This document shows, piece by piece, positions 1 through 8,458 of a DNA stretch of 64,000 nucleotides. The position numbers and the translations under genes were made by a program. This stretch comes from Actinophytocola xanthii (GTDB lineage: Bacteria > Actinomycetota > Actinomycetes > Mycobacteriales > Pseudonocardiaceae). The stretch lies in NCBI RefSeq assembly GCF_001921205.1, contig NZ_MSIE01000021.1, positions 57,385 through 121,384 on the forward strand, in the 5' to 3' direction. Position 1 is the first letter of the stretch; each line of letters opens with the position of its first letter. Under the pieces are notes generated by a model. It was not told the DNA's origin. It worked only from the letters and a program-made list of their open reading frames with translations, and searched no databases.

Positions 1-752
1 CGCGCGGCGCGGTCCGCGAGCTCGAGCAGCTCCGGGTCGAGTCGTCCGCCGAGATCGTCGGTGGGCGTCACGGCGTGGTCGGCGAGCAGCAGCCGCAGCA
101 CGACCAGCGCGAGCTTGTAGCGGTCGGAGTCCAGGGTCGGCAGGCCGATCCTCGCGGCGGGGTCCACCCAACCCGCGGTGTCCGCCTGGCGCACGGCCGG
201 CCGCCGGCCGAGCAGCCGGAAGCCGTCGCAGTCCAGGGCGAACACGCCGGGTCCGCGGACGAGCGACCAGAGCAGGTTCCGCATCGACACGTCCCCGACC
301 AGCACGCCGTTGCCGTGCAGCACCTGGAACAGCCGCGCGTAGCGGACCGCGAGCCGGCGGCGCTCGTCGGCCGAGGGCATGACCAGCTCCCGCCACATGG
401 GCCGGCGCGGGTAGAGCAGGAACTGCAGCTCGAGCAGCCGCGGCGCGCCCGCGATCGAGGTGACGAAGCGGGGCGGTGCCTCGCGCATCAGCAGGCCGAC
501 ACACCGCCCGCGGTGGAACACCCGCCCGCACGGCCAGGCGGTCGACGCGGCGACCAGGCGCCGGTCGGGGGGTGCGAACCCCTCCGGCAGCGCGATCAGC
601 CGGCCGAGCTCGTCGGCGTTCACCCTGACCTCGTCGTGGTAGAGCTTGAGCAAGAGGCCGTCCGGGCCGGCGACGCGGAACACCACGCCCTGGCCACCGT
701 CGGCGATCTGTCTGGCCACCCCCAGGTCGGCCAGCTGGACGTCACCGGCCAT
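1..752 (-). CDS. TerY-P triad protein kinase-like protein (partial, C-terminus off window)
   Basis: The reading frame starts at ATG 752 and runs off the left edge, so only about 250 residues are visible. It has the layout of a divergent Ser/Thr kinase. A glycine-containing N-lobe is followed by an ATP-site lysine candidate in LLLKLYHDE, then a catalytic-loop-like stretch VLVGDVSMRNLLW (Asp then Asn) and a DFG-like ALDCDGFR. It overlaps the end of the PP2C-like gene by 11 bp and is third in an apparent operon after the VWA and phosphatase genes. Kinase plus PP2C plus TerY-like VWA is the known TerY-P triad linked by Anantharaman, Iyer and Aravind to Ter stress systems. Substrate is unknown. 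Family assignment is fairly sure; activity is inferred. Confidence 0.75.
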   Translation of the reverse strand, partial: MAGDVQLADLGVARQIADGGQGVVFRVAGPDGLLLKLYHDEVRVNADELGRLIALPEGFAPPDRRLVAASTAWPCGRVFHRGRCVGLLMREAPPRFVTSIAGAPRLLELQFLLYPRRPMWRELVMPSADERRRLAVRYARLFQVLHGNGVLVGDVSMRNLLWSLVRGPGVFALDCDGFRLLGRRPAVRQADTAGWVDPAARIGLPTLDSDRYKLALVVLRLLLADHAVTPTDDLGGRLDPELLELADRAA

Positions 753-1569
753 GACGGGCCCAGATCACCGCGGCGGTGCGGTCGTCGTCGTAGGAGCTGA
801 GCGTGAACCGCAGCTGGTGCAGGTACGCGAAGGGCCCCGGTGGCCGGGACCACGACCGGGCGAGGCAACTACCCGCCTCGGTCCGCCGCAGCGGCACCCC
901 GATCCTGTCCGAGGCGAGGACCAACGCCTCACCCGGTGCGAGCAGGCCGTCGATCTGCTCCGCCGGCTCGCTCGAGAAGGGCAGGCCGTCGGTCAGCGGG
1001 TCGAGGACCCCGGTGACCGGAGCGCCGAACAACTGCCGGAACTCCCCGCCGGTGAGCTGGAAGGCGGGGCTGTCCCCCACCCGTGCCGCGCGGAACCGGT
1101 GCCCGCCCGCCACCGCTCTGGCGTTGACCACGGCCACGGCAACGGCCAGCGTGGTCGACCGGTGCCGTTGGTCGGGACCGGCGTCGCGCGCCACCCCGTC
1201 CGCGGCCCGGAGCGCCGCCGCCAGGTCCACCTGCTCCAGCGGGGCGCTCGGCAGTGCGGCGGCCAGGTGGCCCACGACGTGCCGTACGGCCAGCTGGGCG
1301 CCTCGGTGCGGTTCGGCGGCCGGACCGAGGCCGTCGGCCACGGCGGCCAGCACCAGCCGGTCCTGCACCGCGGTCACGGCCACCGCGTCCTGGCGTACCT
1401 CGCCCTCGCCCCGGTGGGCGGCTCCCCTGCTCGAGGCGGCCCGCACCTCCAGCGAGCCGACCCGGCCGGCCTCGAGCACCGTGTCCGGGACACCCGTCAC
1501 CGGGCCAAGCCAGGGCGCGTGCGCGGCCTCCCGCGGCTGGAGCACGTCGCGGTCTCCCCACTCGTTCAT
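742..1569 (-). CDS. PP2C-like protein phosphatase (TerY-P triad)
   Basis: 275 residues. PP2C-type signatures are visible: VAVTAVQDRLVLAAVADGLG carries the central Asp-Gly, ARVGDSPAFQLTGGEF matches the conserved GDS strand, and LVLASDRIG stands where the canonical SDG metal ligand lies (here D-R). Such phosphatases use Mn/Mg to remove phosphate from Ser/Thr and are expected in the cytoplasm. The gene begins 13 bp after the VWA stop and overlaps the kinase start, so the three are probably one transcript. The SDG to SDR change may reduce metal binding. Family call is good, activity uncertain. Confidence 0.75.
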   Translation of the reverse strand: MNEWGDRDVLQPREAAHAPWLGPVTGVPDTVLEAGRVGSLEVRAASSRGAAHRGEGEVRQDAVAVTAVQDRLVLAAVADGLGPAAEPHRGAQLAVRHVVGHLAAALPSAPLEQVDLAAALRAADGVARDAGPDQRHRSTTLAVAVAVVNARAVAGGHRFRAARVGDSPAFQLTGGEFRQLFGAPVTGVLDPLTDGLPFSSEPAEQIDGLLAPGEALVLASDRIGVPLRRTEAGSCLARSWSRPPGPFAYLHQLRFTLSSYDDDRTAAVIWARHGR

Positions 1570-1582
1570 CGACCCACCCCCC

Positions 1583-2248
1583 TCAGACCTGGTCGACCTG
1601 GAGCGCGGTGAACCCGCTGACGGTGCGCGGTATGCGCAGCACCAGGTCGCCGGCCTCGGTGACCTCGCCGGAGCTGACCACCGACGAGGTCAGGGCCCGC
1701 GCGAACTCGTGCAGGGCCAGGCCCGGGCCGAGCCCGCCCTGGCTCATGAAGGCGCGGACCGTGCCCACCCGGCGGATGGTCTCCTCGTCGGCGTCCCCGA
1801 TGCCGAACGCGATGATGTTGGGCCGGAGGTGCCAGGCCGGGTCCACCAGGCGGTCGTAGGCCGCCGGCCAGGTACCGGGATCGGTGGGCTGACCGTCGGA
1901 GAGGAAGAACACGGCCGGCCGGTAGACCCGGTGCCCCGCCGACTTCAACCGCCCGACGTCCCGCTCGATGGTCTCGCGCAGGACGGTGAAGGCCGCGCCG
2001 AAGCTGGTCGCCGGGCTCACCACGAGATCGGCGATCCCCACCACGTCGCTGAGCGCGCACAGGGGTTGCAGCACCTCGGCGTCACCGGAGAAGCCGATCA
2101 GGCAGAACCTGGTCTTGTCGGCCACCACCGGATCCGTACCGACCGCCCGGTGCAGTTCACGCAGGCCGTCGTTCAGCCCGTCGACGTGGTCGGCCATCGA
2201 GTAGGACTGGTCGCACACGACGTAGAACGGCAAAATCTGTTCGGGCAT
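1583..2248 (-). CDS. TerY-like von Willebrand factor A domain protein
   Basis: 221 residues, nearly all one vWA domain. The MIDAS motif DxSxS is seen as DQSYS at residues 13-17, followed by a Thr in SPATSFGAAF and by the late Asp in FFLSDGQPTD. These bind a divalent metal and a protein partner. TerY-like proteins act in tellurite/stress-response (Ter) modules; with the adjacent phosphatase and kinase this is the TerY-P triad. A strong ribosome-binding site (GGGGGAGGAGG) lies just before ATG 2248, so it is the first gene of the operon. It diverges from the SARP gene with under 70 bp between, so the two may share control. No terD or terC is present in the window. Confidence 0.85.
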   Translation of the reverse strand: MPEQILPFYVVCDQSYSMADHVDGLNDGLRELHRAVGTDPVVADKTRFCLIGFSGDAEVLQPLCALSDVVGIADLVVSPATSFGAAFTVLRETIERDVGRLKSAGHRVYRPAVFFLSDGQPTDPGTWPAAYDRLVDPAWHLRPNIIAFGIGDADEETIRRVGTVRAFMSQGGLGPGLALHEFARALTSSVVSSGEVTEAGDLVLRIPRTVSGFTALQVDQV

Positions 2249-2316
2249 TTTTTCCTCCTCCCCCGCGGAGGATCGCGCGCTCTCCTGGACCAGCCCTGGA
2301 TCAGAGGTTGACCGGC

Positions 2317-5250
2317 ATGGATTTTCGGCTCTTCGGCCCGTTCGAGCTGTGGCAGGACGGGACCCCGGTCGACCCCGGCGACCTGCAGCAGCGGTACGTC
2401 CTGGTGATCCTGCTGCGCAACGCCAACCGCGCGGTGTCGCGGGACTACCTTCAGGAGACCGTCTGGCTCGGCCAGGAACAGCCGCGTTCTGACCTGGTCA
2501 CGAGCTATGTCGCGCGCCTGCGGAAGATCTTTCGCGACGCGGGGGCCGACGAGATCTCGATAGACAAAACCCCTACCGGCTATCTGTTGCGTATCGACGA
2601 CGAGCTCATCGACACGGTTCGGTTCGACCGGCTGTGCACCCGGGCGCGAACCGCCCCGCCGGCTCAGGCCCGCCGGCTGCTCACCGAGGCGCTCGACCTG
2701 TGGCGCGGCCGGTTCCTGTCCGACCTCGACCTCGACCGCGCCGGGGGCGCCGCCGGTGCGCCCTCCGAGGAGGCCAGGGCGGACGCGCTGGTGGACCTGG
2801 CCGAGCTGGAGCTCGCCGCCGGAGACCACCGCCCGATCCGGGATCGGCTGCGGGCCGTGTGGGAGGAGGACCGCAGCCAGCAGCGGGTGGCCGCGGCCCT
2901 GATGCGGGCGCTGATCGCGGGCGGCGACCAGGTGCGGGCGGTGGCGGTCTACCACCAGACCCGGGACGCGCTCGAGGAGATCGGCATGGAGACCGCCCGC
3001 GAGCTGCGGGACATGGCCTGGCTGGCCCAGTACGGAGAGCGGCCGAGCTCGCTGCCGGCCCGGCCGGCGCGGTTCACCGGCCGCGATGCCGAGATCGCGA
3101 AGGTCGAGGACGTCGCCAGGACGGCGACCGACGACGGCGCCGCGGTGCTGTGGATCAGCGGGATGCCCGGCGTCGGCAAGACCGCGCTCGCCGTGCACGC
3201 CGCGCACCGCCTGGGCCAGGAGTTCCCCGACGGTCGGCTGTTCGTCGAGCTGAACGGCTTCACCCCGAACGTCGAGCCGACCGACCCGGCCGACGCGCTC
3301 GAGCGGCTGCTGGTCGACCTCGGGGTGCCGCCGGAGGCCATTCCGGCCGGCACCCGCGCGCGCAGCGAGCTGTACCTGGGCAAGCTCGAGGACACGAGAA
3401 CGCTCGTGGTGCTCGACAACGCGGCCTCCGAGGAACAGATCGCACCGCTGCTGCCGGCCGTGCACGGCTGCCTCACCCTCGTCACCAGCCGCGACCTCGG
3501 CGCCGAACAGGCCACCGACCACCTCCACCTCGAGCCGCTGCCGGTCCCCGACGCCACGGAGCTGTTCCGCCGCCTCACCGACGCCGAGCGGGTCCGGGCC
3601 AGGGCCGACCTCGTGCGCGAGGTCGTGCTGCGCTGCGGCCGGGTGCCGTTGCTGATCCACGTCGTGGCCGCGCAGTTCCGCCGGCACACCAGGTGGCCGC
3701 TGGAGCACCTGGTGACCCTGCTGGCGACGGCCGGCCCACTGGCCGGCTTCTCCGACACCGCGCAGCTCGCCTGCACGGTGTCCTACCGGCAGCTGCCCGT
3801 CGCCCAGCAGGCGCTGTTCCGGCTGTTCGCGCTGGTCCCCGGGCAGAGCCTGTCCGCGCCCGGTGCCGCGGCGCTCATGGACTGCCCGGTCGGCGAGGCC
3901 CGCGGCCTGCTCGCCGACCTGCACCAGGCGAGCCTGCTCGAGGAGTCCGCGCCGGAGCGCTTCCACATGCTCGACCCGCTGCGGGGCTACGCGCTGACCC
4001 TGCCGGCCGACCGCGCCGGCGTGACCAGGCTGCTGGACTTCTACCTCGTCTCGGCCGCCGCCGCGGTAGCCGTGCTGTTCCCCTACGACGCCGACCGCCA
4101 GCCGCCGGTCGAGCGCGGCTGCCCGGCCGCCCCGCGCTTCGCCGAGCAGGGTGACGCCCGGGGGTGGCTCGACGAGGAGCGGGTGAACCTGGTGGCCGCG
4201 ATCCGCTACGGGGCGGCCAACGGCCTACCGGAGCACACCTGGCGGCTCGCGGTGCTGCTGTGGCGGTACTTCTACGTCGCCGGGCACCTGCGGGACTGGG
4301 CCGAGACGCTACAGCTGGCCAACGGGGTGCTCGAGGGCGGCGACAACACCGAGGGGCAGGCGCACGTGCGCCTGCGGCTGTCCGGTGCGCGGTTGCGCGC
4401 CGGCGCCCTGACCCAGGCGCACGCCCTGGCCAGCGCCGCGCTGCCGCTGTGGGTGTCGCTGGGGGACGCGCGCGGGGAGGCGGACACCCGCGCCGCGATC
4501 GGCACCGCGGCCAAGGACCTCGGCAACCACGAGGAGGCCCGCGAGCAGCTCGTCACGGCCCTCGCCGGCTACCGCGCCAAGGCCGACCGCCGAGGGCAGG
4601 CGGTCGTCCTGGACCACCTGGCCCAGCTCGACGAGCTACGCGGTCGGCTGGTGGAGGCGGAGGCCAAGCACGTCGAGGCCCTGGACCTGCTGCGCGGGCT
4701 CGGCCACAGCCAGGGCGTCGCGCACTCGCTGGACAACCTGGGTGGGGTGCGCCAGCGGCTCGGCCGGCTGGCCGAGGCGCTCGCCGACCACACGGAGTCC
4801 AGGAACCTGGCCGAGGAGATCGGCGACCGGGCCTGCGAGGCCTACGCGCTGAACAACCTGGGCAACACCCACCGGCTGCTCGGCAACCTGGACGAGGCCG
4901 CCCGCTTCCAGCAGCTGGCCAGGAAGGTGGCCGACCTCGTGGTCGACCCGAACCTGCGGACCCAGCTGTACCTCGACCGCGGTGAGACCGCCCACCGGGC
5001 CGGCGACCCGCGCGCCGCCCTGCACGCCTTCCGGGCCGCGCTGGACCTGGCAGCGGGCACCGGCGACCGGGCCCAGCAGGCGCGGGCCAACGCCCGGCTC
5101 GGCGCGGTGCTGCACGGCACAGGCCAGCACAGCCAGGCCGGTGCTCACTGGCTCGAGGCCATCGCCGGCTACGACGAGCTCGGGTTGCCCGAGGCGTCCC
5201 AGGTGCGCAGCGAGCTCGACGGGCTGGCCTGCGCCTGCACGCCGGGCTGA
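2317..5250 (+). CDS. AfsR/SARP-family regulator with NB-ARC and TPR domains
   Basis: 977 residues from ATG 2317, which has AGAGG nine bases upstream; a TTG at 2308 is an alternative. The N-terminus (FRLFGPFELWQDG) is an OmpR-type winged helix, followed by a bacterial transcriptional activation domain (about 100-245). An NB-ARC ATPase comes next, with Walker A GMPGVGKTA near residue 287 and a Walker B-like LVVLDN. The C-terminal third (about 620-960) is a series of TPR-like helical repeats. AfsR-like proteins activate secondary metabolism or development genes after phosphorylation or ligand sensing. No biosynthetic cluster is adjacent. The TerY-P operon diverges from it, which makes that operon a plausible target or partner (inference). 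Confidence 0.88.
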   Translation: MDFRLFGPFELWQDGTPVDPGDLQQRYVLVILLRNANRAVSRDYLQETVWLGQEQPRSDLVTSYVARLRKIFRDAGADEISIDKTPTGYLLRIDDELIDTVRFDRLCTRARTAPPAQARRLLTEALDLWRGRFLSDLDLDRAGGAAGAPSEEARADALVDLAELELAAGDHRPIRDRLRAVWEEDRSQQRVAAALMRALIAGGDQVRAVAVYHQTRDALEEIGMETARELRDMAWLAQYGERPSSLPARPARFTGRDAEIAKVEDVARTATDDGAAVLWISGMPGVGKTALAVHAAHRLGQEFPDGRLFVELNGFTPNVEPTDPADALERLLVDLGVPPEAIPAGTRARSELYLGKLEDTRTLVVLDNAASEEQIAPLLPAVHGCLTLVTSRDLGAEQATDHLHLEPLPVPDATELFRRLTDAERVRARADLVREVVLRCGRVPLLIHVVAAQFRRHTRWPLEHLVTLLATAGPLAGFSDTAQLACTVSYRQLPVAQQALFRLFALVPGQSLSAPGAAALMDCPVGEARGLLADLHQASLLEESAPERFHMLDPLRGYALTLPADRAGVTRLLDFYLVSAAAAVAVLFPYDADRQPPVERGCPAAPRFAEQGDARGWLDEERVNLVAAIRYGAANGLPEHTWRLAVLLWRYFYVAGHLRDWAETLQLANGVLEGGDNTEGQAHVRLRLSGARLRAGALTQAHALASAALPLWVSLGDARGEADTRAAIGTAAKDLGNHEEAREQLVTALAGYRAKADRRGQAVVLDHLAQLDELRGRLVEAEAKHVEALDLLRGLGHSQGVAHSLDNLGGVRQRLGRLAEALADHTESRNLAEEIGDRACEAYALNNLGNTHRLLGNLDEAARFQQLARKVADLVVDPNLRTQLYLDRGETAHRAGDPRAALHAFRAALDLAAGTGDRAQQARANARLGAVLHGTGQHSQAGAHWLEAIAGYDELGLPEASQVRSELDGLACACTPG

Positions 5251-6533
5251 CCCCGCCAGCCGACGCCCTCCTGCAGGTGCAGCAGGGACATCAGGTCGGG
5301 GTGGATCTCCCGGACGGCGCTGTTGGTGTGCCAGCGACCGAGGGTGCGCACGAGCTGTCGCAGGTCCACCCGGACCGTCGCGGAGTCCACGTGCGCGGCG
5401 TCGACGAGCACGTCCCGGGCCACCGAGCAGGCCTGCTCCACGTCGCCGTGCTGGGCGTGGGCGAGGGCCCGGCGGGCGCCGAACCGAGCCCGGGCACGAC
5501 GAGCCACCTCCGGGATGCGCGGCACCTGTTCGTCCAGGACCGCGGCGGCCTCACCCGGCCGCCCCAGGTCGTAGAGCGACCAACCGCGGGCCAGCGGCAC
5601 CTGGTCGGACACGCTCGCCGAGCCGAGTACGGGTGCCTCCGCGTCGGACGCGGTCGCCAGCAGCGACTCCGCCCGCTCGAGCGCGCGCTCGTAGGCCAGC
5701 GCGTCGCCGGCCAGCGCGTGGCCCTGCGCCTCGCACCGGGCGGCCTGGCCGAGGATCCGGGGGCCGGCGCCGGTGTCGGCCTGGGCCCGCCGGGCCAGCT
5801 CGATGGTGCCGAGCGCGTCCAGCCGGTACATCGCGACCTCGGCCCGGCGGACGAGCGCGAAGCTGGCCAGGTGCGGGTCGCTGCCGGTGAGCGCGTACTC
5901 GACGGCCCGGTCGGTCCAGGCGAGGGCGCCGGCGTCGTCGCCGGCCTCCTGGCTCATCCAGCCGATGTATTCGGCGACCCGGGACGCGAGCACCCACAGC
6001 TGTTGCCGGACCGGCTCGTCGCCGTGCCTGGTGAGGGTCTGAACGGTCTGCAGGTGCGCCAGGGCCTGGCCGAGCACGGGCACCGGGCTCGTCATCGTGC
6101 CGAGCACGCGGAGCTGGTCGAACCCCGCGCGCAGCGCGTCCACGGTGCGGCGGTCGGTGGCGGCGCGGGAACCGCGGACCAGGGCGTCGCCGAGGAGCTC
6201 GCCCGTACCGGCCTCGAGCAGGCGACGGGACAGCTGGCGGTAGTGCAGCGCGCCGGTGTCGGCGAACGCCACCACCAGGACCTCGTCGTCGGGGCCCGGT
6301 CCGGACGCGACGGGCGAGCCGGCCGCCGCGGGCGGCAGTGATCGGAACAGCACGCCGCCGGTGCCTAATGCCTGGTCACAGAGTTTCGCCAAGGTGGCAT
6401 TGGGCGGTTTGAGGTCGTTCTCGACCTTGCTCAGATGGCCCTTGCTGTAGTTGATCCGGCGGGCCAACTCCCCCATCGACATCCCGGCCGAGGTGCGGAG
6501 TTTCTGCAACTGAGCGCCAAATGAATGGGCCAC
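5169..6533 (-). CDS. XRE-family regulator with TPR-like sensor region
   Basis: 454 residues. The helix-turn-helix occupies about residues 8-62 (LRTSAGMSMGELARRINYS, then KGHLSKVEN). The remainder is alpha-helical and resembles the TPR-containing XRE regulators common in actinomycetes. It converges with the SARP gene and its last 27 codons overlap the SARP 3' end by 82 bp on the opposite strand. The peptide gene at 6657-6827 lies just upstream in the same direction, separated by a terminator-like hairpin. An HTH plus TPR protein next to a small exported peptide resembles peptide-sensing regulator pairs, but that link is inference only. Confidence 0.8.
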   Translation of the reverse strand: MAHSFGAQLQKLRTSAGMSMGELARRINYSKGHLSKVENDLKPPNATLAKLCDQALGTGGVLFRSLPPAAAGSPVASGPGPDDEVLVVAFADTGALHYRQLSRRLLEAGTGELLGDALVRGSRAATDRRTVDALRAGFDQLRVLGTMTSPVPVLGQALAHLQTVQTLTRHGDEPVRQQLWVLASRVAEYIGWMSQEAGDDAGALAWTDRAVEYALTGSDPHLASFALVRRAEVAMYRLDALGTIELARRAQADTGAGPRILGQAARCEAQGHALAGDALAYERALERAESLLATASDAEAPVLGSASVSDQVPLARGWSLYDLGRPGEAAAVLDEQVPRIPEVARRARARFGARRALAHAQHGDVEQACSVARDVLVDAAHVDSATVRVDLRQLVRTLGRWHTNSAVREIHPDLMSLLHLQEGVGWRGQPGVQAQASPSSSLRTWDASGNPSSS

Positions 6534-6593
6534 CGAATCCTCCCAGCTGTTCTACGCCCCGCAGTACAGCATTTTGGATTGCGGATAGCAACA

Positions 6594-6631
6594 ATCCGGG
6601 CCCACCCGCCTCTCGGCGGATGGGCCCGGAT
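6594..6631 (-). terminator. Terminator hairpin after the small peptide gene
   Basis: A 17-bp stem (arms 6594-6610 and 6615-6631, one G-U type mismatch) with a TCTC loop. It lies 25 bp after the stop of the peptide gene on the minus strand and would separate it from the XRE gene start at 6533. Confidence 0.75.
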
Positions 6632-6656
6632 CCGGGCGGTCACCAGTCCCGGGTCC

Positions 6657-6827
6657 TCAGCCGATCCAACTGTGGCCGTTCGTGGTGGCCGTCGGAGCCT
6701 GCGACGGGGGCGCGTCGCCGGCCGAAACCGTGCTGGAGATGGCGATCGGGGCGCCGACGGCAATGGCCGTCGCGCCGAGCACAGCAGCGATCCTCGCGGT
6801 GAAAACGGCAGCGCGGGACAACGACAT
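6657..6827 (-). CDS. Small exported peptide, 56 residues
   Basis: ATG 6827 is preceded by AGGAGGAAATC, a near-perfect ribosome-binding site. The product starts MSLSRAAVFTARIAAVLGA, continues as a hydrophobic Ala/Val/Ile segment, and has a signal-peptidase-like site around STVSA-GD. That would leave a mature peptide of about 20 residues rich in Pro/Ala/Thr and ending NGHSWIG. A strong hairpin follows the stop, so it is probably its own transcription unit. It lies between the XRE regulator and a NUDIX gene. Function is not recognised; a signalling or surface peptide is possible. Confidence 0.65.
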   Translation of the reverse strand: MSLSRAAVFTARIAAVLGATAIAVGAPIAISSTVSAGDAPPSQAPTATTNGHSWIG

Positions 6828-6955
6828 GATTTCCTCCTGGATCCGTTCACCAGCACTTTCAGCGGATTACCAAGAGAATTTCGCGAACTACCCTACTGGA
6901 ACAAGATATTGCCTGTTTCCCCATTCACCGGGAAACGGGCAACACTGTTTCTCAA

Positions 6956-7510
6956 TTATTCCACGAGACCGCGCACTTGGGCCGTGAGCACCGCAAACGT
7001 GCTTCCGGCGTGTGGCATGCGACCGGCGAGGACGAGATCGAGCACTTCCGCGAACGGCAGCCAGTGCAGCTCGAGATCGGCCTCGCCGGCCTCCAGTCGC
7101 GGTTCGCCCTCGGTCAGGTCGGTGGCGAGGAAAGCGTGGTCCCGGTGATCGGTGAAGGAATCCGCGCAGTGAACGGCGCCGAGCGGCGCCCAGCGCTTCG
7201 CGGTGATCCCGGTCTCCTCCGCCAGCTCGCGCCGGGCGGCGGCGGCCGGGCCGGCGTCGCTTCTCTCGATGCCCCCGGCCGGGAGGCGCCACTGTGTCTG
7301 CTCGTGTACGTAGATCCACTGACGGGTGACCGCAATCCGACCATCGGGTCGGGCCGCGACCACCGTGACCGCACCCGGAGCGACGACGTGGTCGTAGACG
7401 CCGCGGGATCCGTCCGGCCGGACCGCCGCGTCCCGCCGAACCTCGAACCACCGGGAAGAGAACGTCACGACCGACGAGAGCCGTGACCAGGCGGGAGATG
7501 TTTCGATCAT
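6956..7510 (-). CDS. NUDIX hydrolase
   Basis: 184 residues with a NUDIX domain at about 50-160. The core REUXEExGU half of the motif is intact as RELAEETGI and is preceded by WRLPAGGIE. The Glu normally eight residues before the Arg is Ala here. The fold and the layout DGRIAVTRQW...LPAGG resemble the ADP-ribose/ADP-sugar pyrophosphatase type, which cleaves nucleoside diphosphate-X compounds with Mg. No partner gene is obvious. Substrate cannot be told from sequence. Confidence 0.8.
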   Translation of the reverse strand: MIETSPAWSRLSSVVTFSSRWFEVRRDAAVRPDGSRGVYDHVVAPGAVTVVAARPDGRIAVTRQWIYVHEQTQWRLPAGGIERSDAGPAAAARRELAEETGITAKRWAPLGAVHCADSFTDHRDHAFLATDLTEGEPRLEAGEADLELHWLPFAEVLDLVLAGRMPHAGSTFAVLTAQVRGLVE

Positions 7511-7682
7511 GACACCCGTCCAATGCCTGGAGTATCCAGCCGTATACCTCGCTCGAGCAGCTCCCCCACAAGGGTGAACTCTACGTCCCCCACCGGGTTA
7601 AACGGATGCCCGATCCAGCTCGGATCCACTCCTGGTCCATTCCGACGGCGATGATGAAGTTTCAACAAACCGAGGGGCGCGT

Positions 7683-8447
7683 ATGGGACCACTACTTGGT
7701 GAGCGCTACCAGGTCGTGCACCCGGTGTGGCGGGACCGGCTCGGTGAGACCCACGTGGCCAGGGACGAGCGGACCGGGTGCCCGGTGGCCGTGCGCCTGC
7801 TGCGCGGCGCCCTCGCCACCCGGGCCGTCGCCGCCCGCCTGCACGAGGAGCGCGCCCGGCTGGTCGCGGTCCGGGACCCCCACCTCGCCGCCGTGCTGGA
7901 CCTGGTCGAGGAGGGTGCGGTCCTGGCCGTCGTCTCGGAGGTGGTGGAGGGCCAGACCCTGCGGGGCCGGCTGCGTGCGGGTGCCCTGTCCGCCGCCGAG
8001 ATCGCGGGGGTTGGCGCGGGGGTCGCGGCGGGCCTGGCGGCACTACACGAGGTCGGGCTGGCACACGGACATGTGGACGCCGGCACGGTCGTCCTCACTC
8101 CCACCGGCGAGGTCCGGCTGACCGACGTCGGACCGGCTCACCTGGTCACGGCGGCGCCGGGCGGTAGGGAGGCACTGCGTGCCGGGCCGGCACCGGCGCC
8201 GGAGCTGGCGGCCGGTGCAGTCCCGGGTCCGGCGGTGGACCTGTACGCGCTCGGGGGTCTGCTGGCCGACCTGACCGCCGGCCGCTGGCCCTCACCGGTC
8301 CAGCGCCTGGCCCGCCGGCTGCGGTCGCGGGACCCCCACGCCCGGCCGACCGCGGCCGAGGTACGTACACGCCTGTCCAGGCCGGAAAACCCCGACGACG
8401 AGCCGACGACCCGGCCGAGCCGGCGAGGCCTGGCCCGGGCGAGGTAG
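7683..8447 (+). CDS. Protein kinase-like protein, probable pseudokinase
   Basis: 254 residues in a Pkn-type kinase fold with no transmembrane segment. The ATP-binding Lys of VAVK is Arg38 (CPVAVRLLRG). The HRD catalytic loop reads HGHVDAGTVVL at 128-138, so the catalytic Asp is His and the following Asn is Thr. DFG is DVG (148-150). Three core residues are therefore lost while the overall fold, including ALGGLLADLTAGRWP in the C-lobe, remains. It most likely acts as a binding or allosteric partner rather than an enzyme. It overlaps nothing and converges on the ATPase gene. Confidence 0.75.
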   Translation: MGPLLGERYQVVHPVWRDRLGETHVARDERTGCPVAVRLLRGALATRAVAARLHEERARLVAVRDPHLAAVLDLVEEGAVLAVVSEVVEGQTLRGRLRAGALSAAEIAGVGAGVAAGLAALHEVGLAHGHVDAGTVVLTPTGEVRLTDVGPAHLVTAAPGGREALRAGPAPAPELAAGAVPGPAVDLYALGGLLADLTAGRWPSPVQRLARRLRSRDPHARPTAAEVRTRLSRPENPDDEPTTRPSRRGLARAR

Positions 8448-8458
8448 CGGGTACGGCG

